Of a DNA stretch of 64,000 nt, positions 25,076-33,877 are shown piece by piece. The notes beneath the pieces are model-generated. The model worked only from the letters and a program-made list of their open reading frames with translations. It was not told the origin of the DNA and did not search any database. A program made the position numbers and the translations under genes. Position 1 is the stretch's first letter. Each line of letters starts with the position of its first letter. The stretch comes from Bradyrhizobium sp. AUGA SZCCT0158 (lineage in GTDB: Bacteria > Pseudomonadota > Alphaproteobacteria > Rhizobiales > Xanthobacteraceae): contig NZ_JAFCME010000031.1 in assembly GCF_018130065.1 (NCBI RefSeq), positions 1-64,000 on the forward strand, given 5' to 3'.

Positions 25076-25746
25076 GGGCGGCGTTGCAACTTGTGTAGGG
25101 TGGGCAAAGCCGCTTCTGGCGCCGCGCTCACCGGGAAAAACAGGGTGGGCTCTTTGCTCGGCCCATCCCTCGCACTTAGCCCACCGGGCCGGTTTTGACC
25201 AGAACGTCCTGCCCGGCGTTTAAGGGGTTTCCATCCTGGCTGCAGCGCATCGGCGTCGGCCTTCGACATCTTTTTCAGCATCGGCCGGATGGTCTCGCCG
25301 CCGACGATCTTGCCGTTCCGCAAGAACATCCAGTCCGAGATGTCGGCCTCCCTGAACTCGGCCAGGTCGCCGGCCCGCTTGCCGCGCAAATGGACCGGCG
25401 CATTGGCGAACCTGCCCGAATAGCGGCCGTTTCCAATCTTCTTTACCTCGGCCATCCAGATGTGTTCGCCGCTGTTGTTCGGATATGGAAAACGCGCCTT
25501 GAGAGAGTGACCGGTCTCCGATGGTTTTGGCGCGTCGTAGGAGGCCCAGAATTTCGGCAGCGTGGAACGCGCCTGTGCGATCGCTGCAATGATCTCCGGG
25601 TCCCCGTTGCGAAAGTCGATCACGGGGGAGCGGTCCTCGGCCCTGACACTCGTTGTAGGGGAGCCGAGAAGCGCAAGCGCCGCCGCGAAGGCAGCCGCCA
25701 CGACGCATTTCGAGCATGTCGAGAGGGCTGAGCTCATTGTAACCAT
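25042..25746 (-). CDS. Exported DUF2314-family protein, C-terminus probably frameshifted
   Basis: A signal peptide (VVAAAFAAALALLG, ending VRA-E) is followed by the DUF2314 core: DPEIIAAIAQARSTLPKFWA, LKARFPYPNNSGEHIWMAEV and SDWMFLRNGKIVGGETIRPM. The core should end soon after KADADAL. There the frame continues for about 60 residues through an intergenic repeat (25095-25192) and into hisS. Adding one base near 25240 gives ARMETP and a stop at 25220-25222, which looks like the original end. A sequencing error or a recent one-base deletion are both possible. Start at 25746; 25737 is an alternative. Confidence 0.7.
   Translation of the reverse strand: MVTMSSALSTCSKCVVAAAFAAALALLGSPTTSVRAEDRSPVIDFRNGDPEIIAAIAQARSTLPKFWASYDAPKPSETGHSLKARFPYPNNSGEHIWMAEVKKIGNGRYSGRFANAPVHLRGKRAGDLAEFREADISDWMFLRNGKIVGGETIRPMLKKMSKADADALQPGWKPLKRRAGRSGQNRPGGLSARDGPSKEPTLFFPVSAAPEAALPTLHKLQRRPWQTNPKNPRS
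25095..25192. repeat. Intergenic repeat (TAGGGTGGGCAAAG family)
   Basis: GTAGGGTGGGCAAAG near 25096 and the complementary CTTTGCTCGGCCCATCC/AGCCCACC near 25155-25190 form a degraded inverted element of the kind also seen at 61289-61369. It lies inside the apparent 3' extension of the DUF2314 gene. Confidence 0.6.
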
Positions 25747-25846
25747 TTCACGCACCGCTATCCGCAAATCCGGAGTTGGTCGCGCAAGGGGGCGAAACAG
25801 TTCACGGCGGAAGGGCACACCCAAGAGCGAGAACGCGGCCGTTCTT

Positions 25847-25992
25847 CCCTTCTCCCCTTGTGGGAGAAGGTGGCGCGAAGCGCCGGATGAGGGGTCTCCA
25901 TCCAAGGGAGAGGTCTATGTCCGAGGAGACAGACCCCTCACCCGTCTTCGCTTCGCGAAGCCACCCTCTCCCACAAGGGGAGAGGGTGCACC
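25847..25992. repeat. Inverted repeat (CTCCCCTTGTGGGAGAAGG family)
   Basis: Outer arms CTTCTCCCCTTGTGGGAGAA and TCTCCCACAAGGGGAGAGGG with inner complementary GATGAGGGGTCTCC / GGAGACAGACCCCTCACC. Related to 19508-19645 and 47518-47655. The rest of the 25747-26032 gap has nothing recognisable. Confidence 0.8.
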
Positions 25993-26032
25993 GAGCAAGC
26001 GGGACGAGGTAGATAGAGAAAGCGTGCCCGTC

Positions 26033-26923
26033 CTACGCCGCGACCGCCTTGCCCTTCGGCTGCACTTCGACCGCAAAATCCGCCATCAGCTGTTCCGAAA
26101 TCTGGCCGGGCGTAAACTTCCACGCGGCGATCTCAGCCACCGGGGTGATTTCGGCGGCGGTGCCGGTGATGAAGCATTCCGTAAAGCCAGAGAGCTCCTC
26201 CGGCATGATGCGGCGTTCGATCACTTCGATGCCGCGGCGCTGCGCGAGATCGATTGCGGTGGCGCGGGTGATGCCAGCGAGGAAGCAGTCGGCAATCGGG
26301 GTGTGGATCTTGCCATCTTTGATGAAGAAGATGTTGGCGCCGGTGCATTCGGCGACCCGCCCCTGCCAGTCCAGCATCATGGCGTCGGCATAGCCGGCAC
26401 GCTCCGCCCTGTGCTTTGAGATGGTGCAGATCATGTAGAGACCGGAGGCCTTCGCCATCGCCGGGATCGTCATCGGATCGGGCCGCCGGTATTCGGCAAG
26501 GCACATGCGGATGCCCTTCATCTTGGTGGCCGGATCGAAATAGCTCGGCCAATCCCAGGCGGCGATCGCCAGATGAATGGTGTTCGATGACGCCGACACG
26601 CCCATCATCTCCGAACCGCGCCAGGCGATCGGGCGGAGATAGGCGTCAGGCAGATTGTTCTTGTCGATCACGAGCTGCTTAGCGGCATCGATCTCGGCCA
26701 CCGAATACGGAATCTCGAAATCGAGGATGTTGGCCGAGTTCTTCAGCCGCTCGGAATGTTCCGTGCTCTTGAACACCCTGCCGCCATAGGCGCGCTCGCC
26801 CTCGAACACGCAGCTCGCGTAATGCAGCCCGTGGGTCAGCACATGGACTGTGGCGTCGGCCCACGGCACCAGCGCGCCATCGTACCAGATCACACCATCG
26901 ATCTTGTCGAAGGAAACTCCCAT
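26033..26923 (-). CDS. ilvE: Branched-chain amino acid aminotransferase (type I, IlvE)
   Basis: 296 residues from the ATG at 26923, which has AAAGGAG seven bases before it. A PLP fold-type IV enzyme that interconverts Leu, Ile and Val with their 2-oxo acids. Visible motifs are VHVLTHGLHYASCVFEGERA, YLRPIAWRG, the PLP lysine in MAKASGLYM, AECTGANIFFIKDG and GTAAEITPV. E. coli IlvE has AKAGGNY where this protein has AKASGLY, a conservative difference in substrate shape. It lies beside a second, type II aminotransferase on the same strand. Confidence 0.92.
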   Translation of the reverse strand: MGVSFDKIDGVIWYDGALVPWADATVHVLTHGLHYASCVFEGERAYGGRVFKSTEHSERLKNSANILDFEIPYSVAEIDAAKQLVIDKNNLPDAYLRPIAWRGSEMMGVSASSNTIHLAIAAWDWPSYFDPATKMKGIRMCLAEYRRPDPMTIPAMAKASGLYMICTISKHRAERAGYADAMMLDWQGRVAECTGANIFFIKDGKIHTPIADCFLAGITRATAIDLAQRRGIEVIERRIMPEELSGFTECFITGTAAEITPVAEIAAWKFTPGQISEQLMADFAVEVQPKGKAVAA

Positions 26924-27057
26924 GGGCTTTCTCCTTTTATGGACGCAGTTCGTCAATCGCGCAGGCGCACGGCTCCGCGGGGCGCGCACGCCCCGCGCTC
27001 ACATTCAATGAAACGCTGCTTGTTGTTTCAGAGGCGGCGGAATAATTCCGCCGCCGG

Positions 27058-28134
27058 TTAGAGAACCTTTCGGATCCACTCGTGCGGATCTTCCGCGCGG
27101 CCGTACTGGATGTCGACCAGCTTCTTGCGCATCCCCATCGCGACCGGGCCGGCCGCGCCGCCGCTGATGAGGAAATCGCCGCTTGCCGAACATACCTTGC
27201 CGATCGGCGAGATCACCGCGGCCGTGCCACAGGCGAACGCTTCTTTCAGCTTTCCGCTGGCGGCGTCGCTGCGCCACTGGTCGATCGTGTAGAGCTCCTC
27301 GCGCACGCGGGTGCCGGAGTCCTTCGCCAGCGCAATGATCGAATCGCGGGTGATACCCGGCAGGATGGTGCCGAGCGGCGGCGTCAGCAGCGAGCCGTCG
27401 TCAAACACGAAGAACACGTTCATGCCGCCCAGTTCTTCGATGTAGCGACGTTCGACCGCATCGAGGAACACCACCTGGTCGCAGCCGTGCTCGATCGCCT
27501 CGGCCTGCGCCCGCAGGCTGGCGGCGTAATTGCCGCCGCATTTGACGGCGCCGGTGCCGCCGATCGCCGCGCGCGTGTAGTTCTCCGACACCCAGATCGA
27601 CACCGGAGCAGGTCCGCCCTTGAAATAGGAGCCGACCGGCGAGGCGATGACGGCGAAGATGTATTCGGAAGAAGGCTTGACGCCGAGAAAGGTCTCGCTC
27701 GCGATCATGAAGGGCCGCAAATAGAGGCTGCCCTCGCCGCCGGGTATCCAGGCGCTGTCGATGCGGACGAGCTGCTCGACCGCTTCGATGAAGACGTCCT
27801 CAGGGATCGGCGCCATCGCCATGCGCTCGGCCGAATTCCTGAAGCGCCTCGCATTGGCGTCGGGGCGGAACAGGTTCACGCCGTTGTCGCGCTTGTAGGC
27901 CTTGAGGCCTTCGAAAATCTCCTGCGCGTAGTGCAGGACGGCGGCCGCCGGATCGAGCGGAAAATTGGCGCGGGATTCGACCCGCGCGTCATGCCAGCCC
28001 TTGGCCTGGTTGTAGCGGACGATCGCCATGTGGTCGGTGAAGACCCGGCCGAAGCCGGGGTCCACGAGCTTTGCCGCGCGGTCCTGCTCGGACGTCGGAG
28101 TAGGCGTTGGCCGGATTTCGAATTTCAAACTCAT
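27058..28134 (-). CDS. Branched-chain amino acid aminotransferase (type II)
   Basis: 358 residues from the ATG at 28134. Fold-type IV, of the longer type II branch related to eukaryotic BCATs: DHMAIVRYNQAKGWHDARV, LHYAQEIFEGLKAYKR, YLRPFMIASE, the PLP lysine in GAVKCGGNYAASL, IEELGGMNVFFVF and GTAAVISPIG. It probably does the same reaction as the neighbouring type I enzyme, so the two may differ in direction, substrate range or timing. It is divergent from the MarR regulator, with a 343-base gap between starts that could hold shared control. Confidence 0.92.
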   Translation of the reverse strand: MSLKFEIRPTPTPTSEQDRAAKLVDPGFGRVFTDHMAIVRYNQAKGWHDARVESRANFPLDPAAAVLHYAQEIFEGLKAYKRDNGVNLFRPDANARRFRNSAERMAMAPIPEDVFIEAVEQLVRIDSAWIPGGEGSLYLRPFMIASETFLGVKPSSEYIFAVIASPVGSYFKGGPAPVSIWVSENYTRAAIGGTGAVKCGGNYAASLRAQAEAIEHGCDQVVFLDAVERRYIEELGGMNVFFVFDDGSLLTPPLGTILPGITRDSIIALAKDSGTRVREELYTIDQWRSDAASGKLKEAFACGTAAVISPIGKVCSASGDFLISGGAAGPVAMGMRKKLVDIQYGRAEDPHEWIRKVL

Positions 28135-28468
28135 TGTCTTGCTTCCCGCCCTTGCTTCCTGCTGTCGAAACCGGTGCGTTTCCTGGTGCAGGCCTGTTTC
28201 GTCAAGCCTGCTTGCTTGATTGGTCCGAACTTCACCACCACCGGCCTTGCCGCTGGTTTCCATCGCTGGCAAGTCCCTTGAGGACACGCTTTTGCGGAAT
28301 GCCGAAGTCCAGTATGTTTGTGCAAATGCCGCTCGACAATCGCACGGTAGTCCAATTCGCGGCCGTTGCCGCCATCGCTGGCTTACTCCGGCCGCCCCTT
28401 ACGTTGCCAAGGCCGAAACGACTTAAAGTTTCGTCGTGGCTGGCAGTTTTGTAACATTGAACCCAAGA

Positions 28469-28489
28469 TATGTCAACATGACTGACATA
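28469..28489. promoter_or_regulatory. Palindrome at the MarR start, candidate autoregulatory operator
   Basis: TATGTCA and TGACATA are exact inverted copies separated by seven bases. The palindrome spans the ATG at 28478, in an A/T-rich part of the gap between marR and the type II aminotransferase. MarR dimers commonly bind such sites over their own start. Binding is inferred. Confidence 0.5.
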
Positions 28490-29029
28490 AATTTCTCAAG
28501 GCCTGCCGGTGACCCTGATTCGAGGGGGCCTGACGGCGTGTCGCCAACCCCGCGCGCGGGCGAATTGCGCTGGGATATCATCGAGCTCCTGTTCTTCGCC
28601 TATCGCGACTTCGTCGGCGATGCCGACCATGAGCTCGAGGCGTTCGGATTCGGTCGCGCCCATCACCGGGTGATGCATTTCGTCCACCGCTACCCCGGCC
28701 TCAAGGTCGCCGACCTCCTGGACGTATTGCGCATCACCAAGCAGTCGCTGGGCCGGGTGCTCAAGCAATTGCTGGACGAAGGCTATATCGTGCAGAAGAC
28801 CGGCAATAACGACCGCAGGCAGCGCCTTCTTTACGCTACGGCGAAGGGCGAGGCCCTGGTGGGCAAGCTCGCCGGGCTGCAGACCGATCGCATCAACCGC
28901 GCCATGCAGGATATCGATCCTGCCGGCCAGGAAACGGTGCGGCAGTTCCTGCGCGCGATGATCGATCGCGACGACCCGGACAAGGTGCTGGAGACGATCT
29001 TCGGCAGCGGAAAGAAGCCAAGGGAGTGA
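28478..29029 (+). CDS. MarR-family transcriptional regulator (PetP-like)
   Basis: 183 residues from the ATG at 28478. It is a winged-helix MarR protein: FGFGRAHHRVMHFVHRYPGL, VADLLDVLRITKQSLGRVLK as recognition helix, and the wing KTGNNDRRQRLLYATAKG. It overlaps the response regulator start (GTGA), so the two are coupled. A MarR gene coupled to an OmpR-type regulator resembles petP-petR of Rhodobacter; the additional histidine kinase here makes a complete signalling set. The ligand is unknown. Confidence 0.88.
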   Translation: MTDINFSRPAGDPDSRGPDGVSPTPRAGELRWDIIELLFFAYRDFVGDADHELEAFGFGRAHHRVMHFVHRYPGLKVADLLDVLRITKQSLGRVLKQLLDEGYIVQKTGNNDRRQRLLYATAKGEALVGKLAGLQTDRINRAMQDIDPAGQETVRQFLRAMIDRDDPDKVLETIFGSGKKPRE

Positions 29030-29811
29030 CTGTGGCCCAAGGAACCCCAAACGGAACCCCGAACGGAATTCCAAACGCAACTGCCAACCCGACCATCGCC
29101 GCAGCCTCCGTGCGGACGCCGCGGCAAATGGCCGACGACGCCCCGCATCTGCTGCTGGTCGATGACGACCGCCGTATCCGCGACTTGCTGTCGCGCTTCC
29201 TGTCCGGCGAGGGCTATCGCGTCACGACCGCGGCGAGCGCCACCGACGCCCGCGCCAAGCTGCTCGGCCTGCATTTCGATCTCCTGATCCTCGACGTCAT
29301 GATGCCCGGAGAAACCGGTTTCGATCTCGCCCGCTTCATCCGCACCTCCTCCTCGGTGCCGATCATCATGCTGACGGCGCGCCATGAGGCGGAAGCCCGC
29401 ATCGAAGGGCTGCAGATCGGCGCCGACGATTATGTGGCCAAGCCGTTCGAGCCGCGCGAACTGGTCCTGCGGATCGGCAACATCCTCAAGCGCACCGCGA
29501 CGCCACCGGTGGAGACGCTGGAGCAGATCGCGTTCGGGCCCTACGTCTATCATCTCGAACGCGGCGAGCTGCGCGAAGGCGAGGAGATCATCCATTTGAC
29601 GGACCGCGAACGCGAGATGCTGCGCATCCTGAGCCTGAGCCCCGGCGAGACCGTGCCGCGCGCGGCGCTGACCGGCGGCGGCACCGTCAACGAGCGCGCC
29701 GTCGACGTGCAGATCAACCGGCTGCGCCGCAAGATCGAAAAAGATCCGGCCAATCCGTTGTTCCTGCAGGCGGTGCGCGGCATCGGCTATCGCCTGGTGG
29801 CGTCGCCGTGA
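29026..29811 (+). CDS. OmpR-family response regulator (PetR-like)
   Basis: 261 residues from a GTG at 29026 overlapping the marR stop. The first 38 residues are an odd low-complexity leader (NGTPNGIPNA). The receiver domain runs about 40-150: acidic pocket VDDD at 45-48, phospho-acceptor Asp90 (LLILDVMMPGETG), and Lys139 (VAKPF). The C-terminal winged helix has LTDREREMLRILS and NERAVDVQINRLRRKIEKDP. It should bind DNA when phosphorylated by the kinase encoded next. Confidence 0.93.
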   Translation: MTVAQGTPNGTPNGIPNATANPTIAAASVRTPRQMADDAPHLLLVDDDRRIRDLLSRFLSGEGYRVTTAASATDARAKLLGLHFDLLILDVMMPGETGFDLARFIRTSSSVPIIMLTARHEAEARIEGLQIGADDYVAKPFEPRELVLRIGNILKRTATPPVETLEQIAFGPYVYHLERGELREGEEIIHLTDREREMLRILSLSPGETVPRAALTGGGTVNERAVDVQINRLRRKIEKDPANPLFLQAVRGIGYRLVASP

Positions 29812-29830
29812 GCCAAACGAACCAAGCGCG

Positions 29831-31216
29831 ATGAGCACGCTCGACACCGGCCTCACGCTGATCCGCACCGCCGCCGGCCGGGTCTCCAAGGTCAATGGCT
29901 GGATGGGCAACGCCTTCAAGGGCTGGATGCCGACCGGCCTCTATGCCCGCGCGCTCTTGATCATGATCGTGCCGATGGTGGTGCTGCAGACCGTGGTCGC
30001 GTTCGTGTTCATGGAGCGGCACTGGAACACGGTGACGCGGCGCCTGTCGGCCGCGGTGGTGCAGGATATCGCCAGCCTGATCGACATCTACAAGTTCTTT
30101 CCGCAGGACAAGGACCGCGCGCAATTGCGCCTCGTCGGGCAGCGGCTGCAGCTGGTGGTCGATTTTCTCCCGGTCGGCGACATGCCGCCGCCAGGGCCGA
30201 AGCCGTTCTTCTCGCTGCTCGACCAGACCCTGTCGGCACAGATCGGCCGCCAGATCCGCCGCCCGTTCTGGATCGACACCGTCGGCAAATCCAACCTCGT
30301 CGAGATCCGCATCCAGCTCGATGACGCTGTCATGCGCATCTTTGCGCAAAGAAGTGCGGCCTACGCCTCCAATTCGGAGATCTTCATCTTCTGGATGCTG
30401 GGCACGTCCTCGATCCTGTTGATCGTCGCGGTGCTGTTCCTGCGCAACCAGATCAGGCCGATCCTGCGGCTGGCCGACGCCGCCGAAAGTTTCGGCAAGG
30501 GCCGCGAGGCGCCGAACTTCCGTCCCCGCGGCGCGCGGGAAGTGCGGCGCGCGGCGCAGGCTTTCCTGGAGATGAAGGCGCGCATCGAGCGCTCGATCGA
30601 GCAGCGCACCGCGATGCTCGCCGGCGTCAGCCACGATCTGCGCACCATCCTGACCCGCTTCAAGCTCGAGCTCGCGCTGATCGGCGACATTCCCGAGGTC
30701 GACGGCATGCGCAAGGACGTCGACGAAATGTCCGCGATGCTCGAGGCCTATCTCGCCTTTGCCCGCGGCGACAGCGGCGAGGTCGCGCAGCCGACCGACA
30801 TGTCGATGGCGCTGGAGGAATTGCGCAGCGATGCCGAGCGCCACGGCCATACCGCCACGGTGGCTTTCCACGGCCTGCCGGTGGTGACCGTAAAACCGGC
30901 CTCGTTCAAGCGCTGTCTTGCCAACCTCGTCTCCAACGCCGCGCGGCACGCCAATGCGATTTCGATCACCGGCCATCGCGACCACCGCTATCTGACGGTC
31001 ACGATCGACGACGACGGACCGGGCATTCCGGCCAACATGCGCGAGGAAGTGTTCAAGCCGTTCCTGCGGCTCGACGACGCCCGCAACCAGGACGAAGGCG
31101 GCACCGGCCTTGGGCTGGCGATCGCCCGCGACATCGCCCGTTCGCATGGCGGCGACATCACGCTCGGCGACAGTCCGATGGGCGGATTAAGGGCGGCGGT
31201 CAGGGTGCCGGTGTAG
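29831..31216 (+). CDS. Sensor histidine kinase
   Basis: 461 residues, 19 bases after the response regulator. Two membrane spans (about 40-61 and 183-204) bound a periplasmic sensing part of about 120 residues. A HAMP linker follows, then the dimerisation/phosphorylation helix with His268 in SHDLRTILTR, and the ATPase with LANLVSNAARHAN, DDDGPGIP and GGTGLGLAI. In a usual EnvZ-like kinase the residue after HDLR is TP; here it is TI. It is the obvious partner of the preceding response regulator. Confidence 0.93.
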   Translation: MSTLDTGLTLIRTAAGRVSKVNGWMGNAFKGWMPTGLYARALLIMIVPMVVLQTVVAFVFMERHWNTVTRRLSAAVVQDIASLIDIYKFFPQDKDRAQLRLVGQRLQLVVDFLPVGDMPPPGPKPFFSLLDQTLSAQIGRQIRRPFWIDTVGKSNLVEIRIQLDDAVMRIFAQRSAAYASNSEIFIFWMLGTSSILLIVAVLFLRNQIRPILRLADAAESFGKGREAPNFRPRGAREVRRAAQAFLEMKARIERSIEQRTAMLAGVSHDLRTILTRFKLELALIGDIPEVDGMRKDVDEMSAMLEAYLAFARGDSGEVAQPTDMSMALEELRSDAERHGHTATVAFHGLPVVTVKPASFKRCLANLVSNAARHANAISITGHRDHRYLTVTIDDDGPGIPANMREEVFKPFLRLDDARNQDEGGTGLGLAIARDIARSHGGDITLGDSPMGGLRAAVRVPV

Positions 31217-31253
31217 GGCACTTCTCCCGCACCACTTCTTGGATCGCTATCTC

Positions 31254-31374
31254 GTCATGGCCGGGCATAGCCGTCTGAAGGACGGCGTCGCTTCCGCTCG
31301 CCTGTGCCCGGCCATCCACGTCTTGGCGGCAAAGGAAGTCGTGGATGCCCGGGACAGGCCCGGGCATGACGGCA
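31254..31374. repeat. Intergenic inverted repeat
   Basis: TCATGGCCGGGCATAG near 31255 and GGACAGGCCCGGGCATGACG near 31352 are complementary outer arms; GGCCATCCACG and CGTGGATGCC are inner arms. Same type as 23459-23553. Confidence 0.7.
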
Positions 31375-31401
31375 TTGGTTAGGCGGGGAGATTCAAGCGA
31401 A

Positions 31402-31947
31402 TTACTTCGGAGCCTGCTTCGGCAACAAACCCTTCAGCTTTTCCATGTCCTTGAGGTTTATCTTCATGCCGCCCGGCATGATGATGTCGCCGGGCTTTTG
31501 ATCGGCCTTGCAGGCGCCGAGCCACTTCGCCTCGATCGTGGCCGTGGAATCACGCGGCACGCCGGCCGGAGCGCCGGTGCTGTTCGAAGTCGACTTCACG
31601 GTGTAGGCGGAGTTGAAGTCGCCGGTGATCTCGGCACGCGATTTGACCGACATGCCGCCGAAGCCGCAGACGGAATCGGTGACGTAGCCGGTCGCGGTCT
31701 TCTGGATATCGTTTTTCGAGCAGGCGTCCTTGGTCATCGGCGAGAACGAGGTGCTCATATCCTTGTCGGTGGTCGCGTCGGTGCACTGCTGCATCGTCAT
31801 CTCGGGCACCGGCGAGCCGGTCTGCACCACCTTCATTTCCCACAGGCCGGCCTTGCGCACCGGCAGCTCGACGGCGCTGGCATGGCTCGCAGGCCACACC
31901 GCGAGCAGGCCAAGCGCCAAACAAACGGAATCAAGCTGTCGCGCCAT
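31402..31947 (-). CDS. Exported DUF3617-family protein
   Basis: 181 residues. A signal peptide (CLALGLLAVWPASHASA) is followed by the family opening RKAGLWEMKVVQTGSP and four spaced Cys (QQCTD, DACSK, SVCGF, LGACK). The middle AEITGDFNSAYTVKSTS is typical DUF3617. These small periplasmic proteins have no known function. The end has DIIMPGGMKINLKDMEKLK. Confidence 0.82.
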   Translation of the reverse strand: MARQLDSVCLALGLLAVWPASHASAVELPVRKAGLWEMKVVQTGSPVPEMTMQQCTDATTDKDMSTSFSPMTKDACSKNDIQKTATGYVTDSVCGFGGMSVKSRAEITGDFNSAYTVKSTSNSTGAPAGVPRDSTATIEAKWLGACKADQKPGDIIMPGGMKINLKDMEKLKGLLPKQAPK

Positions 31948-31990
31948 GCTCGCGCTCCCCTTATTCGTGGTTCAGGCGCTCAGGTCCCGC

Positions 31991-32281
31991 TCAGTAGAGC
32001 GTGCGCAGCGGCCGGGCGTCGGTCCCATAGGGCACCCAGCGGCAGGCAAAGGAGAGGTATCCGCCCTCATAGGGCTGCACCGCCAGGAACTTCACCACCT
32101 TGCCGTAACCGGCGCAGTGATCGACCGCGAGCTGGCGCGCATCCGCCTGTCTCGCCAGCGAATAGGCGACAATGCCGCCGGTATCATTGCCCTTGAACGG
32201 CGGCACCCAGTCGGCCTGCGCCGGCGCAGCCGCCAGCAACCCGCATATCGCAACCAGGCACGCGGCCCCAATTCTCTGCAT
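31991..32281 (-). CDS. Small exported hypothetical protein (96 aa)
   Basis: Start at the ATG at 32281 is chosen because GGAG lies six bases before it and because it gives a clean signal peptide (MQRIGAACLVAICGLLAAA, cut after AQA). The mature part has two Cys (HCAGYG, FACRW) that could form one disulfide. No family is recognised. It ends 43 bases before the DUF3617 gene on the same strand. Confidence 0.65.
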   Translation of the reverse strand: MQRIGAACLVAICGLLAAAPAQADWVPPFKGNDTGGIVAYSLARQADARQLAVDHCAGYGKVVKFLAVQPYEGGYLSFACRWVPYGTDARPLRTLY

Positions 32282-32446
32282 CGCCGACTCCATTTCGCTG
32301 GGGCCACCATAGAGTGCGCCGGCGGCCATGAAAAGAATGGGTTACGGCCAAACCCCGACTTGCCTGCAAGGTGTTGCCGCGCTGCACTTGACCTCGTCCG
32401 GGCTTCACGGCACGGTCCTGACGGTTGGATGACCGGCGGAATTTCC

Positions 32447-32905
32447 ATGCGCACCCTCTTCACATCGTTGAAAACCCTCGGCCTGGCCGCGGCACTCGCC
32501 GTCCTGGCATTCGGCCAGTCGGCGCAGGCCGCCAATCCGCTGGAATTGAATTTCTGGCTGTCCGGTCCCCGCTATGACGGACGCGTTGCGCCGTGCGAAT
32601 CGGCGCTGCCGACCATCATTTCGCAGTTCCGGGAGAAGGAAAGCACCTTCTGGAATTCGCCCCTGACCATCACCGCCTATGGCCGGATCCACGAAACCAC
32701 GTTCCGGCCCTGGCAATCCGACAACATTCCGCGCCGCTATTGCACCGGCGACGTGATGCTGAGCGACGGCAAGGTGCGCAACGTGCACTATTCGATCCTC
32801 GAGGATGGCGGCTTTGCCGGCTTCGGCCAGGGTGTCGAATGGTGCGTCACCGGGCTGGACCGCAACTGGGCCTATAACCCCGGCTGCAAGGCCGCACGGC
32901 CTTAA
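32447..32905 (+). CDS. Exported hypothetical protein (152 aa)
   Basis: The ATG at 32447 opens a clear signal peptide (TLGLAAALAVLAFGQSAQA-A). The mature protein begins NPLELNFWLSGPRYDG and has four Cys (APCESA, RYCTGD, EWCVTG, PGCKA), probably in two disulfides. The frame extends upstream, but that part overlaps the opposite-strand genes. No family is recognised; compact and periplasmic. Confidence 0.7.
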   Translation: MRTLFTSLKTLGLAAALAVLAFGQSAQAANPLELNFWLSGPRYDGRVAPCESALPTIISQFREKESTFWNSPLTITAYGRIHETTFRPWQSDNIPRRYCTGDVMLSDGKVRNVHYSILEDGGFAGFGQGVEWCVTGLDRNWAYNPGCKAARP

Positions 32906-33061
32906 GCTTACCCTAAGTTTCCTGCCTGAGTTTTTCGATCGCGGTGGCCGACGCCACCCGATTCGCACCTAGCGCCATTTTTGTTCTTGAAATGTTCCGG
33001 TTCCCTGCTAGGCTCGGGTGATCGAGTACCGTCATGCTTTTGCGAGTTAAGGGAGCGTTTG

Positions 33062-33745
33062 ATGTTTCCATCGGTCATTGTTTCGCGGCTGCTGATTTCC
33101 CTGGCACTTGTTTTGGTCTCCGCGGGCCACGCCGCCGCGCAGGACCGCCGGCAGAACGCCCCTGGCGAGTTCGATTTCTACGTGCTGGCCCTGTCATGGT
33201 CGCCCTCCTTCTGCGAGGCCGCCTCCGAACGCGGCAATAGCGGCCGTTCTGCGCAGATCCAGTGCGAGCGCCCGTTTTCCTTCGTGGTTCACGGCCTGTG
33301 GCCGCAATACGAGCGCGGCTTTCCCGAATATTGCCAGCGGCCGTCGCCCCGTCTCGACCGCAACGTCATGTCGTCGATGCTCGACCTGATGCCGGCGCCC
33401 GGGCTGATCTTCAACGAATGGGACAAGCACGGCACCTGTTCCGGCCTTGGCGCGCGGGCCTATTTCGAGAACATCCGCAAAGCCCGCGCCGCGGTAAAGA
33501 TCCCCGAGGAATTCCTGCAATTGTCGGAATCGAAGACGATCGCCCCCGAGGCGCTCGAGGCAGCCTTCATCAAGGTCAATCCCGGCCTGAGCAGCTCGGC
33601 GATTTCGGTCGTCTGCAGCAGCCGGCGGCTCAGCGAAGTCAGGGTCTGCATGAGCAAGGACCTGCAATTCCGCTCCTGCGAGGAAATCGACCGCCGCGCC
33701 TGCCGCCGCGACGAGGTCGTGATGCCGCCGGTGCGCGGGAGTTAG
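33062..33745 (+). CDS. RNase T2-family ribonuclease
   Basis: 227 residues from the ATG at 33062, with a signal peptide ending HAAAQ. Both active-site signatures are present: CAS1 HGLWPQY with His77, and CAS2 EWDKHGTC with Glu119 and His123. The enzyme cleaves RNA non-specifically through a 2',3'-cyclic phosphate, here in the periplasm or outside the cell, for example for phosphate or nucleotide scavenging. Several Cys fit the disulfides of the fold. The frame reaches back to 32981 without a better start. Confidence 0.93.
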   Translation: MFPSVIVSRLLISLALVLVSAGHAAAQDRRQNAPGEFDFYVLALSWSPSFCEAASERGNSGRSAQIQCERPFSFVVHGLWPQYERGFPEYCQRPSPRLDRNVMSSMLDLMPAPGLIFNEWDKHGTCSGLGARAYFENIRKARAAVKIPEEFLQLSESKTIAPEALEAAFIKVNPGLSSSAISVVCSSRRLSEVRVCMSKDLQFRSCEEIDRRACRRDEVVMPPVRGS

Positions 33746-33756
33746 AGGTCCCTCTA

Positions 33757-33841
33757 CCGTCATTGCGAGCGCAGCGAAGCAATCCATGGTCCCGCAAGAG
33801 GAAGAATGGATTGCTTCGTCGCTTCGCTCCTCGCAATGACG
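33757..33841. repeat. Inverted repeat (GTCATTGCGAGCGCAGCGAAGC family)
   Basis: Arms CCGTCATTGCGAGCGCAGCG and CGCTCCTCGCAATGACGG with an inner CAATCCAT/ATGGATTG pair: a widespread alphaproteobacterial intergenic palindrome, between the RNase T2 and rlmJ genes. Confidence 0.85.
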
Positions 33842-33877
33842 GTTACTTTCCTCGCCGCGATGTCGTAACCCCTTATC

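Noticed and set aside
29714..31147. 477-codon open frame on the minus strand
   Set aside because: Antisense to the histidine kinase with its H, N and G boxes.
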